A DNA stretch of 64,000 nucleotides. Origin: Geomonas ferrireducens. GTDB lineage: Bacteria > Desulfobacterota > Desulfuromonadia > Geobacterales > Geobacteraceae. The stretch lies in NCBI RefSeq assembly GCF_004917065.1, contig NZ_SSYA01000001.1, positions 1,072,550-1,136,549 of the forward strand, written 5' to 3'. A program made the translations under genes and the position numbers. The notes under the pieces were generated by a model. That model did not search any database, was not told the origin of the DNA, and was given only the letters and a program-made list of their open reading frames with translations. Positions 16,778 to 27,359 of the stretch are shown here, one piece after another. Position 1 is the first letter of the stretch. Each line of letters begins with the position of its first letter.

Positions 16778-17763
16778 CTTGGGATACCGTCGACATAGCG
16801 CTGATGCTCGGGAAGATAGTCTTCGTCTTCGCCGTCATACTCACCTACGCAGCCTATCTGGTGCTGGCGGAGCGGCGCATCCTCGGCTTTCTCCAGGACC
16901 GCATCGGCCCGAACCGCGTCGGCCCCTGGGGCCTTTTACAGCCGCTGGCCGACGTCATTAAGATGCTTACCAAGGAGGACATGATCCCGAGCGCTGCGGA
17001 CCGCCTCCTCTTCTCGTTAGCACCAGCCATGGCGGCGCTGCCGGCCATCCTCACCTTCGCCATCATCCCCCTGGGGGCGCCGGTGGAGATCTTCGGGCAC
17101 AAGGTGACCATGCAGGTCGTCGACCTGAACGTGGGGGTGCTCTACTTCATGGCGCTCTCCTCGGTTGCGGTCTACGGCGTCGCCCTCGGCGGCTGGGCCT
17201 CCAACTCGAAGTACGCGCTCTTAGGGAGCATCCGCGGCCTGTCCCAGCTCATCTCCTACGAGCTCTCCATGGGGCTCTCACTGGTTCCCGTGGTCATGCT
17301 GGCCAAGTCGCTGAGCCTCGCCGACATCGTTAACGCCCAGGCGGATATGCCGTTCATCGTGTACCAGCCGCTCGCCTTTGCGATCTTCCTGGTCAGCATC
17401 CTGGCCGAGTGCCGCCGCATCCCCTTCGACCTCCCCGAGGCGGAAGGGGAGCTCGTCGCCGGCTTCCACACCGAGTACTCCGGGATGCGCTTCGGGCTCT
17501 TCTTCGTCGGGGAGTACATCAACATCATCTCTCTGGGCTCGCTCGCCTCGCTCTTCTTCCTGGGCGGATGGCGCGGCCCGCTACTGCCGCCGATCCTCTG
17601 GTTCTTCATCAAGGTCGGATTGTTCTCGTTCCTGTTCATCTGGGTCAGGGGAACCCTGCCCCGCCTTCGCTACGACCAGCTCATGCATCTGGGCTGGAAG
17701 TTCCTGACACCGCTAGCTCTTCTCAATATTCTAGTCACCGGATGGTGGCTGGCTTTACGATAG
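16774..17763 (+). CDS. nuoH: NADH-quinone oxidoreductase subunit H
   Basis: A 329-residue membrane subunit with eight or nine helices. AERRILGFLQDRIGPNRVGP and PFDLPEAEGELVAGFHTEYS are the highly conserved loops that form the quinone-binding chamber next to NuoB and NuoD. Length is normal. Its ATG overlaps the nuoG stop. It is followed 44 bases later by an ankyrin gene rather than directly by nuoI. Confidence 0.96.
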   Translation: MTWDTVDIALMLGKIVFVFAVILTYAAYLVLAERRILGFLQDRIGPNRVGPWGLLQPLADVIKMLTKEDMIPSAADRLLFSLAPAMAALPAILTFAIIPLGAPVEIFGHKVTMQVVDLNVGVLYFMALSSVAVYGVALGGWASNSKYALLGSIRGLSQLISYELSMGLSLVPVVMLAKSLSLADIVNAQADMPFIVYQPLAFAIFLVSILAECRRIPFDLPEAEGELVAGFHTEYSGMRFGLFFVGEYINIISLGSLASLFFLGGWRGPLLPPILWFFIKVGLFSFLFIWVRGTLPRLRYDQLMHLGWKFLTPLALLNILVTGWWLALR

Positions 17764-17807
17764 GGGGCGTTGTACTGGGCAATGCATTCAACAAAGGAGG
17801 AACTGCG

Positions 17808-18257
17808 ATGACGACAACCGTGGAAGTCGAGTTGGGGGCAGGGTTTACAGCACAGGTGGATGCGGTGGACAAAAACGGCCACACCGCACTCATGGACGCA
17901 GCAAAGGCCGGCAACCTGACGGAGGTGAGCGAACTTTTGGAGCGCGGCGCCAGCATCACCGCCAGAAGCGACAAGGGAAAGACCCCTCTGCATTTCGCAG
18001 CAGCGCACGGCAAGGCGGACGTGGTACGCCTGCTGCTGCAAAAGGGTGCCGAGGTCGATGCCCGCGACCGTGACGGCCACACGCCTCTCATGCTGGCAGC
18101 CAACTACGGCTGCACCCAGACCAGTCAACTGCTGGTCGACAACGGCGCCGACCCCATGGCGCTGTCATACTCCGGAACCACCGCCCTGGCCTACGCAGAG
18201 AACAACCGTCACAAACAGACCCTCGACGTCTTGCTGAAGGCACTACGGCCCAACTAA
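17808..18257 (+). CDS. Ankyrin-repeat protein encoded within the nuo operon
   Basis: A 149-residue soluble protein made almost wholly of four ankyrin repeats: NGHTALMDAAKAGNLTEVSE, GKTPLHFAAAHGKADVVRLL, DGHTPLMLAANYGCTQTSQL and a degenerate SGTTALAYAENNRHKQTLDV. No signal peptide or membrane segment is visible, so it should be cytosolic. Ankyrin folds mediate protein binding. AAAGGAGG lies 7 bases upstream of the ATG; the frame is open further upstream but overlaps nuoH there. It lies on the same strand between nuoH and nuoI, 44 bases after nuoH, and is not a known complex I subunit. A perfect 12-bp hairpin follows its stop. Confidence 0.9.
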   Translation: MTTTVEVELGAGFTAQVDAVDKNGHTALMDAAKAGNLTEVSELLERGASITARSDKGKTPLHFAAAHGKADVVRLLLQKGAEVDARDRDGHTPLMLAANYGCTQTSQLLVDNGADPMALSYSGTTALAYAENNRHKQTLDVLLKALRPN

Positions 18258-18266
18258 CACCTCCTT

Positions 18267-18295
18267 CCGGCAGACAGCCCCGCGCTGTCTGCCGG
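18267..18295 (+). terminator. Strong hairpin after the ankyrin gene
   Basis: CCGGCAGACAGC pairs perfectly with GCTGTCTGCCGG around a 5-base loop, 10 bases after the ankyrin stop codon. There is no T run, so it is as likely to be an mRNA-processing or stabilising hairpin as a terminator. Confidence 0.5.
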
Positions 18296-18386
18296 GCCCC
18301 GGCCGCCTCTCCGGGCGCGGCAAATCCTGCCGAAGTTTGAGGCGACGGCAGGCAACTTACGGCAACAAGAACAACATCGGGAACAG

Positions 18387-18917
18387 ATGTCCATACTGAC
18401 CGACATAAAAGAGATCTTTACCGGCCTTTCCATCACCCTGCGCCACATCTTCAGGAAGCCGGTCACGGTGCAGTTCCCCGAGGAGCGTCGGCCCATGCCG
18501 GAGCGCTTCCGCGGCAGCATCGTCCTGACCCGCGACCCCGACGGCGCCGAGCGCTGCGTCGCCTGCTATCTGTGCTCCGGGGCCTGCCCCGTCGACTGCA
18601 TATCGATGGCGGCGGCTGAAGGTGAGAACGGCCGGCGTTACGCCGCCTGGTTCCGCATCAACTTCTCGCGCTGCATCCTGTGCGGCCTCTGCGCCGAGGC
18701 GTGCCCGACACTCGCCATCCAGATGTCGCCCGAGATGTTCAACTGCAGGCGGCAGGTGATCGACATGGTGTACGAAAAGGAAGATCTGCTGATCGACGGG
18801 ACCGGCAAGGATCCCGACTACAATTTCTACCGCCATGCCGGCATCGGTGTGGTGCAGCCGCGCGGTAGCGGTGACGGCGAGCAGGCCCCCTTCGACCCGA
18901 GGAGCCTCATGCCTTAG
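18387..18917 (+). CDS. nuoI: NADH-quinone oxidoreductase subunit I
   Basis: A 176-residue ferredoxin-like subunit. CVACYLCSGACPVDC and CILCGLCAEACPTLA hold the two [4Fe-4S] clusters N6a and N6b that pass electrons from NuoG to NuoB. The N-terminal amphipathic helix (GLSITLRHIFRKPVTVQFPE) is the usual membrane contact. The ribosome site is weak (CGGGAACAG). It lies 129 bases after the ankyrin gene and 148 before nuoJ. Confidence 0.95.
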   Translation: MSILTDIKEIFTGLSITLRHIFRKPVTVQFPEERRPMPERFRGSIVLTRDPDGAERCVACYLCSGACPVDCISMAAAEGENGRRYAAWFRINFSRCILCGLCAEACPTLAIQMSPEMFNCRRQVIDMVYEKEDLLIDGTGKDPDYNFYRHAGIGVVQPRGSGDGEQAPFDPRSLMP

Positions 18918-18939
18918 GGGATCAGAATGCTCCATCCGA

Positions 18940-19033
18940 GCACTGCTCTCCCTGGAGGGGGGAGGCTGGGAGGGGGGCGCAGCCGCAACAAAAAATCCCC
19001 CTCCCTGTTCCTCCCCCTCCGGGGGCGGGAACG
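18940..19033. repeat. GC-rich repeat patch between nuoI and nuoJ
   Basis: CTCCCTGGAGGGGGGAGG and then CCCCCTCCCTGTTCC, CCCCTCCGGGGGCGGG form nested imperfect inverted repeats. The same motif set occurs at 55636-55735 beside uvrC, pointing to a dispersed element. Confidence 0.6.
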
Positions 19034-19065
19034 CCAAGGGTGGGACTTGCATAATCTGGAGAGAG

Positions 19066-19551
19066 ATGGAAGCGACTGTTTTCTACATACTGGCGGCGAT
19101 ACTGCTGATCGGGACGCTCTGTGCCATTACGGCGCGGCAGGCGGTACGGGCCATCGTCTACCTGGTGGTTTCGTTCTTCGCGCTGGCGTTGATGTTCTAC
19201 CTCCTGGGGGCCCCGCTCATCGCGGCCTTCGAGGTCATCATCTACGCCGGCGCCATCATGGTGCTCTTCCTGTTCGTCATCATGATGCTTGAGCTGGAAT
19301 CGCCCGAGAAGCTGCCCAAACCGCGCCTTTCCGACTGGTGGCCTGCCCTGGCCCTGGTGGTCGTGGTGGTGGGCGCACTGGCGGTGCTGCTGCTCAGCCA
19401 CGTGCGGGCGGTCCCCCCCGGCTTCACCGATATCCCGGTGCGCCAGTTCGCCTACACGCTCTTCAAGCAGTACGGGGTCGCCGTGGAGATCGTTTCCATG
19501 CAGCTCCTCTTCGCCCTGGTGGGCGCGCTGTACCTCGGGAGGCACAAATGA
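19066..19551 (+). CDS. nuoJ: NADH-quinone oxidoreductase subunit J
   Basis: A 161-residue membrane subunit with five predicted helices. FEVIIYAGAIMVLFLFVIMM is the conserved third helix with the pi-bulge seen in complex I structures. The ATG at 19066 is preceded by GGAGAG; the frame is open further upstream only through repeat sequence. The stop codon overlaps nuoK by four bases. It belongs to the membrane arm that couples quinone chemistry to proton transfer. Confidence 0.94.
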   Translation: MEATVFYILAAILLIGTLCAITARQAVRAIVYLVVSFFALALMFYLLGAPLIAAFEVIIYAGAIMVLFLFVIMMLELESPEKLPKPRLSDWWPALALVVVVVGALAVLLLSHVRAVPPGFTDIPVRQFAYTLFKQYGVAVEIVSMQLLFALVGALYLGRHK

Positions 19552-19856
19552 GCGTACCGCTGTCGCACGTCCTGATCGTCGCCTCGCTCATGTTCGCCAT
19601 GGGGCTTGCCTGCGTGGTCGCCTGGCGCGCCAACGTGATCATGATGCTCATCGGGATCGAGATCATGCTGAACGCCGTCATGCTCACCTTCGTCGGTGGC
19701 TCGGCGCACTGGGGCATCGCCGATGGACAGCTCTTTTCGCTGATGCTCATGGCGCTCACCTCGGCCGAGGTGTCGCTTGCGCTTGCGATGGTGGTCTACC
19801 TGCACCGGCGCAAGCAGACGGTCAACACGGACCGGTTTGATTCGATGAAGGGATAA
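19548..19856 (+). CDS. nuoK: NADH-quinone oxidoreductase subunit K
   Basis: A 102-residue, three-helix membrane subunit of normal length. MLIGIEIMLNAVMLTFV carries the conserved membrane Glu needed for proton translocation, and LTSAEVSLALAMVVYLHRR the second Glu. ATGA overlap with nuoJ and a TAATG overlap with nuoL indicate coupled translation of J, K and L. Confidence 0.95.
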   Translation: MSVPLSHVLIVASLMFAMGLACVVAWRANVIMMLIGIEIMLNAVMLTFVGGSAHWGIADGQLFSLMLMALTSAEVSLALAMVVYLHRRKQTVNTDRFDSMKG

Positions 19857-21736
19857 TGATGCTGGCAACCTACCTGACATTGATGCTCCTCCTACCGCTT
19901 CTGGGCGGGCTCACTTGCGCCATCGCCGGGAGGAAACTGCCGCGCGTGCTGGTGGAAAGCCTAGCCTGCGCCGCCGTCTTCGGGAGCTTCGCATGCGCCG
20001 CGCTGGCCGCCCTCTCCTACACGGCGCCGACGGTGGTCACGCTGGCGGAGTGGTTCGCCAGTTTCGAACTCGTCATTCCGATCTCGCTCTACCTCGATCC
20101 CCTTTCGCTTTCGCTTTCCGTTATGATCGGCTTCGTGTGCGGCCTGATCCACCTCTACTCGGTCTTCTACATGCGCGAGGACGAGGACTACGCGCGCTAC
20201 TTCGCCCTGCTGAACATCTTCGTCTTCGCCATGCTGACCCTGGTCCTCGCCGAGAGCCTGCCGCTTCTCTACCTCGGCTGGGAGGGGGTCGGCTTCTGCT
20301 CGTACCTCCTGATCGGCTTCTGGTACCGGGACACGAACAACGCCGACGCCGGCAGAAAGGCGTTCATCACCACGAGGATCGGCGACACCGCCTTCATGAT
20401 CGCGCTCGCCTGGCTCTTCCAGCTCTTCGGGACCCTCTCGGTGACCAAGCTGAACGGCATGGGCTTCCTGATGCCGGTCTCCGTGCTCACCGCCCTCGGC
20501 ATCCTTTTCCTCATTGCCGCCATGGGCAAGTCCGCTCAGGTCCCGCTCATGGTCTGGCTTCCGGACGCGATGGCGGGCCCCACGCCGGTCTCCGCCATGA
20601 TCCACGCGGCCACCATGGTCACCGCCGGGGTCTACCTCCTGGCGCGCATGTACCCACTGATTTCGGCCTCGCAGGCAGCGCTTGCCGCCATCGCCGTGAC
20701 CGGCGCGGTGACCGCCTTCTACGGCGCCACCTGCGCCCTCGCGCAGCGCGACCTGAAACGTGTGCTCGCCTATTCGACCATCAGCCAGATCGGCTACATG
20801 ATGCTTGGCGTCGGTGCCGAAGCGGTCACCGCTGCGACCTTCCACCTGCTGGTGCACGCCTTCTTCAAGGCGCTCCTCTTCCTCGGCGCGGGCTGCGTCA
20901 TCGCGGCCATGCACCACGAACAGGACATCTTCAAGATGGGAGGGCTCAGGCGGACGCTGCCGCTCACCTTCTGGAGCTTCCTCGCCGGTGCCGCCTGCCT
21001 TGCCGGTCTGCCGCTCACCGGCGGCTTCTTCAGCAAGGACAGCATCCTCATGGCGGTCTGGCACAAGGGGGGGGCGCTTTACCAGTCCCTGTACCTTTTG
21101 GGACTCCTGACCGCCCTCGTCACCGCCTTCTACAGTTTCCGTCTCGTCTTCCTGGTCTTCGGGGGGGGCAACGGACACGTGCACCGCACTTCCGGCCTCG
21201 GCGTGATGCAGGCGGTGCTCATCCCGCTGGCCATACTCGGTCTCTTCGGCGGCGTGCTGGACCTGCCGGGATACATCGGCGAAGGGCTCCTCACCCGCCT
21301 CTTCGCCGCGATCCCAGGGGGCGGCGCCGTTGAGGCGACGCACGAGCAGGAGATCGTCATGCAGGCCGTGGCCGGGACACTCGCACTCGCGGGACTCGCG
21401 GCGGCGTGGCTGCGCTACGGCAAGGGACGCGCACACCGGATGCAGGAGGCGCAGTCGCCACCCTCCCCGCTCATCTCGTTCCTCGCCAACGGCTGGTATT
21501 TCGACGCGCTGTACAACGTCCTTTTCATCCGCCCCTACCGCGCTCTCGCCGGGGTCCTGTGGGAGCGCATGGACGAAGGGGTCATCGACGAGTCCCTGGA
21601 CGGTCTGGGCAAGGGGCTCGGCTCGGTAGGACAGCGGCTCGGGCGCTGGAGCACTGGGCGCGTCGCCGTCTACCTGATCAGTTTCGCCGCCGGGGGAGCC
21701 CTTATCCTTTGCTACCTCGCGTGGCTCGTGCTGTAA
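19856..21736 (+). CDS. nuoL: NADH-quinone oxidoreductase subunit L
   Basis: A 626-residue antiporter-like proton-pumping subunit with about 16 helices. LLYLGWEGVGFCSYLLIGFW contains the conserved Glu of helix 5, and MGKSAQVPLMVWLPDAMAGP the Lys of helix 7; HAATMVTAGVYLLAR is the broken helix region. The C-terminus has the lateral helix that runs along the membrane arm. There are two adjacent ATGs, the first sharing one base with the nuoK stop. Length fits the family. Confidence 0.96.
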   Translation: MMLATYLTLMLLLPLLGGLTCAIAGRKLPRVLVESLACAAVFGSFACAALAALSYTAPTVVTLAEWFASFELVIPISLYLDPLSLSLSVMIGFVCGLIHLYSVFYMREDEDYARYFALLNIFVFAMLTLVLAESLPLLYLGWEGVGFCSYLLIGFWYRDTNNADAGRKAFITTRIGDTAFMIALAWLFQLFGTLSVTKLNGMGFLMPVSVLTALGILFLIAAMGKSAQVPLMVWLPDAMAGPTPVSAMIHAATMVTAGVYLLARMYPLISASQAALAAIAVTGAVTAFYGATCALAQRDLKRVLAYSTISQIGYMMLGVGAEAVTAATFHLLVHAFFKALLFLGAGCVIAAMHHEQDIFKMGGLRRTLPLTFWSFLAGAACLAGLPLTGGFFSKDSILMAVWHKGGALYQSLYLLGLLTALVTAFYSFRLVFLVFGGGNGHVHRTSGLGVMQAVLIPLAILGLFGGVLDLPGYIGEGLLTRLFAAIPGGGAVEATHEQEIVMQAVAGTLALAGLAAAWLRYGKGRAHRMQEAQSPPSPLISFLANGWYFDALYNVLFIRPYRALAGVLWERMDEGVIDESLDGLGKGLGSVGQRLGRWSTGRVAVYLISFAAGGALILCYLAWLVL

Positions 21737-21770
21737 CGCAACCGGCGCAGACGCGCCAACGGGACCTCTG

Positions 21771-23255
21771 ATGACATCTCTCATCCCGATACTTTCGCTG
21801 CTTATCTTCCTCCCGCTGGCGGGAGCGCTGCTCGTGTTCGCCCTTCGGCGAAGCGCGTCTGCCGCTCGCTGGCTCGCGCTCGTCTTCGGCGTGGCCGAGT
21901 TCGTCCTCGCCTGCGTCCCGCTCGCCATCGACCGCCAGGGGGGCGCGCAAGTCGGCGTACCTACCGGGTTCTTCCTGTATCAGGACCACGGCTGGATCGA
22001 CCGTTTCGGCATCCGCTTCACCCTCGGGATGGACGGCATCAGCCTCGTCATGGTTATCCTCACCGCCTTCATCACCATCGTCGCCGTTATCGCCTCGTGG
22101 AAGGTGAAGGAGCGGCAGGGACTCTACCTGTCACTGCTCCTGGCCCTGCAGGGCGCGGTGCAGGGGCTTTTCCTGAGCCTCGACCTTTTCCTCTTCTACC
22201 TCTTCTGGGAAGCGATGCTGATCCCGATGCTTTTCCTGATCGGCGTCTGGGGAACCGGCAGGCCGGTGTACTCGACCATCAAGTTCTTCCTCTACACCTT
22301 CGTCGGCTCGCTCCTCATGCTGCTCGCCATCATCGCGCTCTACCTGATGCACGGCGCCCAGACCGGCAGCTACACCTTCGCGCTTCCCGCGCTCATGCAC
22401 ACCGCCGTCCCGTACCAACTTGGGCTTTGGCTTTTCGGCGCATTCCTGCTCTCGTTCGCCATCAAGTTCCCGCTTTTCCCGCTACACACCTGGCAGCCCG
22501 ACGCTTATTGCGACGCCCCCGTCGCCGGTACGCTCATGCTCGCGAGCCTTCTTTCGAAGACCGCCGCCTACGGCCTCATCCGCATCGCCTACCCGCTCTT
22601 CCCCGAGGCCTCCCGCGCACTGACGCCGCTCGTCTACGTGGTCGCCGTGATCGGCATCTGCTACTTCGCCTGGGTCGCCTTCGCGCAGCGGGACATGAAG
22701 CGGATGCTCGCCTACTCGAGCGTGAGCCACATGGGATTCGTCGCGCTCGGTATCGCCGCGTGGAGCCCGGTCGCCGTCTCCGGAGCGCTCATGCAGATGG
22801 TGAACCACGCCATCACCACCGGGGCGCTCTTCGTCATGGTCGGCATGCTCGACGAGCGCGCGGAGAGCCGCGACCTTTCCGACTTCGGCGGCGTATGGGG
22901 CAAGGTCCCCGTGCTCGCCTTCTTCTTCCTGGTCTTCAACATGGCCTCCGCCGGGGTGCCGGGGTTGAACAACTTCGTGAGTGAGCTGATCGTCCTTGTG
23001 GGTGTTTTCAAGGTCGCCCCCGCCGCTGCACTGGGTGCGTTTCTGGGGAGCGTCCTGACGCTCATCTACACGGTGCGCCTGGTGCAGGAGGTGCTCTTCG
23101 GCAAGGAGAGCAAGCCGACGGTGCTCGCGGAGGTTTCGCTGAGGGAAGGAAGCGTGCTGGTGCTGCTCGCGGTGGTGGTCGTGTACCTTGGCGTGCACCC
23201 CGGGCCGGTGCTCGACCTGTTCAAGGCGCCTTTGGAGCTTCTGCTGAATAAGTAA
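21771..23255 (+). CDS. nuoM: NADH-quinone oxidoreductase subunit M
   Basis: A 494-residue antiporter-like subunit. LFLFYLFWEAMLIPMFL-type sequence (here FWEAMLIPMLFLIGVWG) contains the conserved helix 5 Glu; KFPLFPLHTWQPDAYCDAPV has the helix 7 Lys and the invariant His-Thr-Trp; [14 protein letters not shown] is the shared antiporter motif. It lies 34 bases after nuoL on the same strand and is one of three homologous proton pumps encoded in a row. Confidence 0.96.
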   Translation: MTSLIPILSLLIFLPLAGALLVFALRRSASAARWLALVFGVAEFVLACVPLAIDRQGGAQVGVPTGFFLYQDHGWIDRFGIRFTLGMDGISLVMVILTAFITIVAVIASWKVKERQGLYLSLLLALQGAVQGLFLSLDLFLFYLFWEAMLIPMLFLIGVWGTGRPVYSTIKFFLYTFVGSLLMLLAIIALYLMHGAQTGSYTFALPALMHTAVPYQLGLWLFGAFLLSFAIKFPLFPLHTWQPDAYCDAPVAGTLMLASLLSKTAAYGLIRIAYPLFPEASRALTPLVYVVAVIGICYFAWVAFAQRDMKRMLAYSSVSHMGFVALGIAAWSPVAVSGALMQMVNHAITTGALFVMVGMLDERAESRDLSDFGGVWGKVPVLAFFFLVFNMASAGVPGLNNFVSELIVLVGVFKVAPAAALGAFLGSVLTLIYTVRLVQEVLFGKESKPTVLAEVSLREGSVLVLLAVVVVYLGVHPGPVLDLFKAPLELLLNK

Positions 23256-23308
23256 CCCCGGAACGCAGATGACCCAAACCTCTGTGGTTAGCTTTTGGAG
23301 CATTTAGA

Positions 23309-24703
23309 ATGACCCTTACCGAACTTTACTGCCTCATGCCGATTGTGATCACGGGCTGCGCTGCGCTCTTCGTGCTGCTCTGCGGTCCGCTGCTCCTTTC
23401 CTCGAGCCTTACCGCCATTGGGGTCACCGCTTCCGCTGCCGCCGGCATCTGGGCTGCCTTTACGGCTCCCGCACCCATCCAGTGCATACCAGGGCTCGCC
23501 TTCACGCCGCTTGCCCAGCTGCTGATCCCCCTCTTCAGCTTCGCCGCCGCGCTTACCCTGCTCCTCTCCCACGGGTACAACGAACGCCGCATCCTCAAGG
23601 GTGAGGAATATCCCGCGACCGTCCTCTTCGCGCTTTTCGCCATGTGTGTGCTCCCCTGCGCCACCAACATGCTGATCCTCTTCCTTGCGCTGGAGTCGGT
23701 CTCCTTCGCCTTCTACATCCTCGTCAGCATGGATCTGAACCGCGCCGAGTCCGGGGAGGCGGGGCTCAAGTACCTCCTGATGGGAGCCGTGGCGGCCGCC
23801 TTCACCGCCTTCGGCTTCGCGCTCATCTTCACGGGTAGCGGCACCCTCGCGCTTTCCGCAGCGCTTACGCGCCCCGAAAACAGGGCCATCATCTCCGCAG
23901 GCTGGGGTGTCCTCATCCTCGGCATGGCCTTCAAGCTCTCGCTGGTCCCCGCCCATCTCTGGACGCCCGACGTCTACCAGGGCGCACCGTCGCCGGTCGC
24001 CGCCTTCCTCTCCACGAGCTCGAAGGTCGCCGCCGCGGCTCTGCTTCTCATCCTGCTCGGCCACTTCCCCCCGATGGCCGAGCTGCGCGTCCCGCTTGCC
24101 GCCCTCTCCGTTCTTTCCATGGTGCTCGGCAACCTCGCCGCCCTCAGGCAAACCAACATCAAGCGGATGCTCGCCTACTCCTCGGTCGCCCACATGGGAT
24201 ACCTTGCCCTCGCGCTACTGACCGGCTCCCGGGACGGCTATGCGGCGGTGCTTCTTTACGGAGCGATCTACACGGCCATGAACCTCGCCGCCTTCGGCGC
24301 CATCTCTTCGCTCTCCTTCGAAGAAGAGCGCGAGCAGATCACGGATTTCACCGGAATCGGCTTTACGGCCCCGGTCCGTGGCGGCGTACTTGCCCTCGCC
24401 ATGATCTCGCTGGCCGGCATCCCCCCGACAGCCGGCTTCATCGGGAAGTTCTTCATCTTCTATTCAGCCCTCAAAGGGGGCATCGTCCCGCTCGCCGTCG
24501 TCGGCATCCTGAGCGCGGCAGCGTCCGCCTACTTCTATCTCAGGGTGGTGGCACAACTCTACATGCATCGTACCGAGTCCCCCGCTCCCAAGCCGGTCGG
24601 TTTCGCCGAGGGGCTCGCCCTTTGCGCCGCTTCAGCCGCCATCCTCATCATCGGCGTCTATCCCGGGCCGCTCCTGGAAATGGTGGAAACGGCCTTGCGC
24701 TAG
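23309..24703 (+). CDS. nuoN: NADH-quinone oxidoreductase subunit N
   Basis: A 464-residue antiporter-like subunit and the last gene of the operon. [20 protein letters not shown] holds the helix 5 Glu, [19 protein letters not shown] the helix 7 to 8 loop, and [18 protein letters not shown] the family motif. It follows nuoM by 53 bases. A terminator lies about 30 bases beyond its stop codon. Confidence 0.96.
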   Translation: MTLTELYCLMPIVITGCAALFVLLCGPLLLSSSLTAIGVTASAAAGIWAAFTAPAPIQCIPGLAFTPLAQLLIPLFSFAAALTLLLSHGYNERRILKGEEYPATVLFALFAMCVLPCATNMLILFLALESVSFAFYILVSMDLNRAESGEAGLKYLLMGAVAAAFTAFGFALIFTGSGTLALSAALTRPENRAIISAGWGVLILGMAFKLSLVPAHLWTPDVYQGAPSPVAAFLSTSSKVAAAALLLILLGHFPPMAELRVPLAALSVLSMVLGNLAALRQTNIKRMLAYSSVAHMGYLALALLTGSRDGYAAVLLYGAIYTAMNLAAFGAISSLSFEEEREQITDFTGIGFTAPVRGGVLALAMISLAGIPPTAGFIGKFFIFYSALKGGIVPLAVVGILSAAASAYFYLRVVAQLYMHRTESPAPKPVGFAEGLALCAASAAILIIGVYPGPLLEMVETALR

Positions 24704-24730
24704 GCTCTGCGCCTTCACCTGATGCACAAG

Positions 24731-24770
24731 TAAAAGCCCCACTGGTCCTATAACCGGCGGGGCTTTTTTG
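24731..24770. terminator. Terminator at the end of the nuo operon
   Basis: AAAAGCCCC pairs with GGGGCTTTT across a loop of about 18 bases, with T6 on the plus strand and an A run serving the converging HD-GYP gene. Confidence 0.8.
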
Positions 24771-24791
24771 TTCAATATGGGGATGGCACTG

Positions 24792-25727
24792 TCAGTTGAG
24801 ACTGTCCCGGAAGGAGTTCAGGTAGTGCAGGTCGAAGGAGCCGTCCATCTCGCCGTACATGATCTCCAGGGCGCTCTCCTTGGATAGCGCCTGGCGATAG
24901 GACCTCGTCGTGGTGAGGGCGCTGAAGACGTCGGCGATGGCCGTGATCTTTGAGCTGCGGGCGATGTCGTAGCTGGAAAGCCCGTCGGGATAACCGCTGC
25001 CGTTCTCCTTTTCGTGGTGGTGCTTGACGATCCCCAGGGCCACAGGGGTGAAGATATCAAGATCCTTCAAGGTGCTGAAACCGTAGACCGGGTGCTTCTT
25101 TACCTCTTGGAATTCGGTGGCGGTGAGCCTTCCCGGCTTGTCCAGCAACTCTTTCGGAACGTAGACTTTGCCGTAGTCGTGGAAGAGCGATCCCATCCCG
25201 ACGTCCATGAGCTCGTCGCTGCTCAGCTCGAACATCCTGACATGCAGGGCTATCGAGTAGGTCGCCACCTGTACTGAGTGAACATAGGTATAGGTGTTGT
25301 GGTCGACCAGACTGCTGAGTGCAGGCATGACGCCGTCGGATTTCATCACGTCATCCAGTATGTGTTGAATAAGGTTTCGGCAACGCTCGACGTTCTGTTT
25401 TATAGCAATGGCCGGACTGTCGAAAATCTCTTGTACGTAGTTTACCGATGCCTGATACAGCATGGCCTGCTTGACCTCCGGCTCCAGGTTCTCGTCGTTC
25501 AGGGCCGCCGCGAGGTTGGCTTCGACGTACTGGTTGAAGATGGATATCTCCGCCGATTTCACGTAGAGGTGCGTCACGTTGTTATCCAGCAGCCGCTCCT
25601 TATCCCACTGCGTAAAGGAGAGATCCGGATTCTTGTAGAGCACGTGGTTCTCGCCGTGCTTTATGAACAGCGACACGCCCGGCAGAGTTTCGGGTACCAA
25701 GGATTCCAGCTGGATCATCCTGTACAT
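24792..25727 (-). CDS. HD-GYP domain protein, probable c-di-GMP phosphodiesterase
   Basis: A 311-residue protein. The N-terminal 120 residues are a DUF3391-like or unassigned region; the C-terminal half is an HD-GYP domain with LFHDYGKVYVPKELLDKPG and IVKHHHEKENGSGYPDGL, where HD and the GYP-type loop are intact. Such enzymes hydrolyse cyclic di-GMP in a metal-dependent way. ATG 25727 is chosen because AGGAGG lies 5 bases before it; an upstream in-frame ATG has no ribosome site. No receiver domain is present, so the input signal is unclear. It is transcribed convergently to nuo. Confidence 0.88.
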   Translation of the reverse strand: MYRMIQLESLVPETLPGVSLFIKHGENHVLYKNPDLSFTQWDKERLLDNNVTHLYVKSAEISIFNQYVEANLAAALNDENLEPEVKQAMLYQASVNYVQEIFDSPAIAIKQNVERCRNLIQHILDDVMKSDGVMPALSSLVDHNTYTYVHSVQVATYSIALHVRMFELSSDELMDVGMGSLFHDYGKVYVPKELLDKPGRLTATEFQEVKKHPVYGFSTLKDLDIFTPVALGIVKHHHEKENGSGYPDGLSSYDIARSSKITAIADVFSALTTTRSYRQALSKESALEIMYGEMDGSFDLHYLNSFRDSLN

Positions 25728-25873
25728 GCCGACCTCCTGAAGAGTTCTGTCCGGCTCCCGCTCAGCACCTGTCACAGTCCGACCACTTGCAATTTATTAG
25801 AAATTACAAATATCGTAGTCTATCATGTCTTTTCGCAATTGCCGCCCGTAGTCCCATTCCGCACTGCGCCTCA

Positions 25874-25911
25874 AAAAGAAAAGGGGGAGAAGCTTGCGCC
25901 CCTCCCCCTTC
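25874..25911 (-). terminator. Terminator of the rplU-rpmA-obg operon
   Basis: On the minus strand GAAGGGGGAG pairs with CTCCCCCTTT around a 12-base loop, followed by TTCTTTTT. It lies 24 bases beyond the obg stop. Confidence 0.8.
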
Positions 25912-25934
25912 AACACTCCACTATGTGCCAACCC

Positions 25935-27029
<1,095 letters not shown>

Positions 27030-27287
27030 CTAGTTGGCCGGGTAGACGGAGACCTTCTTACGGTCTTTGCCCAGACGCTCGAACTTCACCACGCCCTCGA
27101 TAAGGGCGAACAGCGTGTAATCCTTGCCGAGGCCAACGTTGTTGCCCGGGTGGATCTTGGTGCCGTGCTGACGGTAAATGATGTTGCCGGCTTTGACCGC
27201 TTCGCCGCCGAACTTCTTGCAACCAAGTCTTTGGCCGTCGGAGTCGCGACCGTTCCTGGAACTACCGACGCCTTTCTTGTGTGCCAT
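27030..27287 (-). CDS. rpmA: 50S ribosomal protein L27
   Basis: An 85-residue protein with the typical L27 core: [20 protein letters not shown] at the N-terminus and [21 protein letters not shown]27 reaches the peptidyl-transferase centre of the 50S subunit. The N-terminus begins directly with MAHKKG, so there is no cleavable extension of the Firmicutes type. It is the middle gene of rplU-rpmA-obg, 72 bases after rplU. Confidence 0.97.
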   Translation of the reverse strand: MAHKKGVGSSRNGRDSDGQRLGCKKFGGEAVKAGNIIYRQHGTKIHPGNNVGLGKDYTLFALIEGVVKFERLGKDRKKVSVYPAN

Positions 27288-27359
27288 TTTCTGCTCCTTC
27301 TGCCGGTAGCGGCCCTGATTCTAAAATCGCGGCTGCCGCACCGCCGTTTAAGATATTAC

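Noticed and set aside
19961-21928. Long minus-strand open frame opposite nuoL and nuoM
   Set aside because: It is a shadow of two well-supported genes, very rich in charged residues and Gly, and has no ribosome site or known domain.
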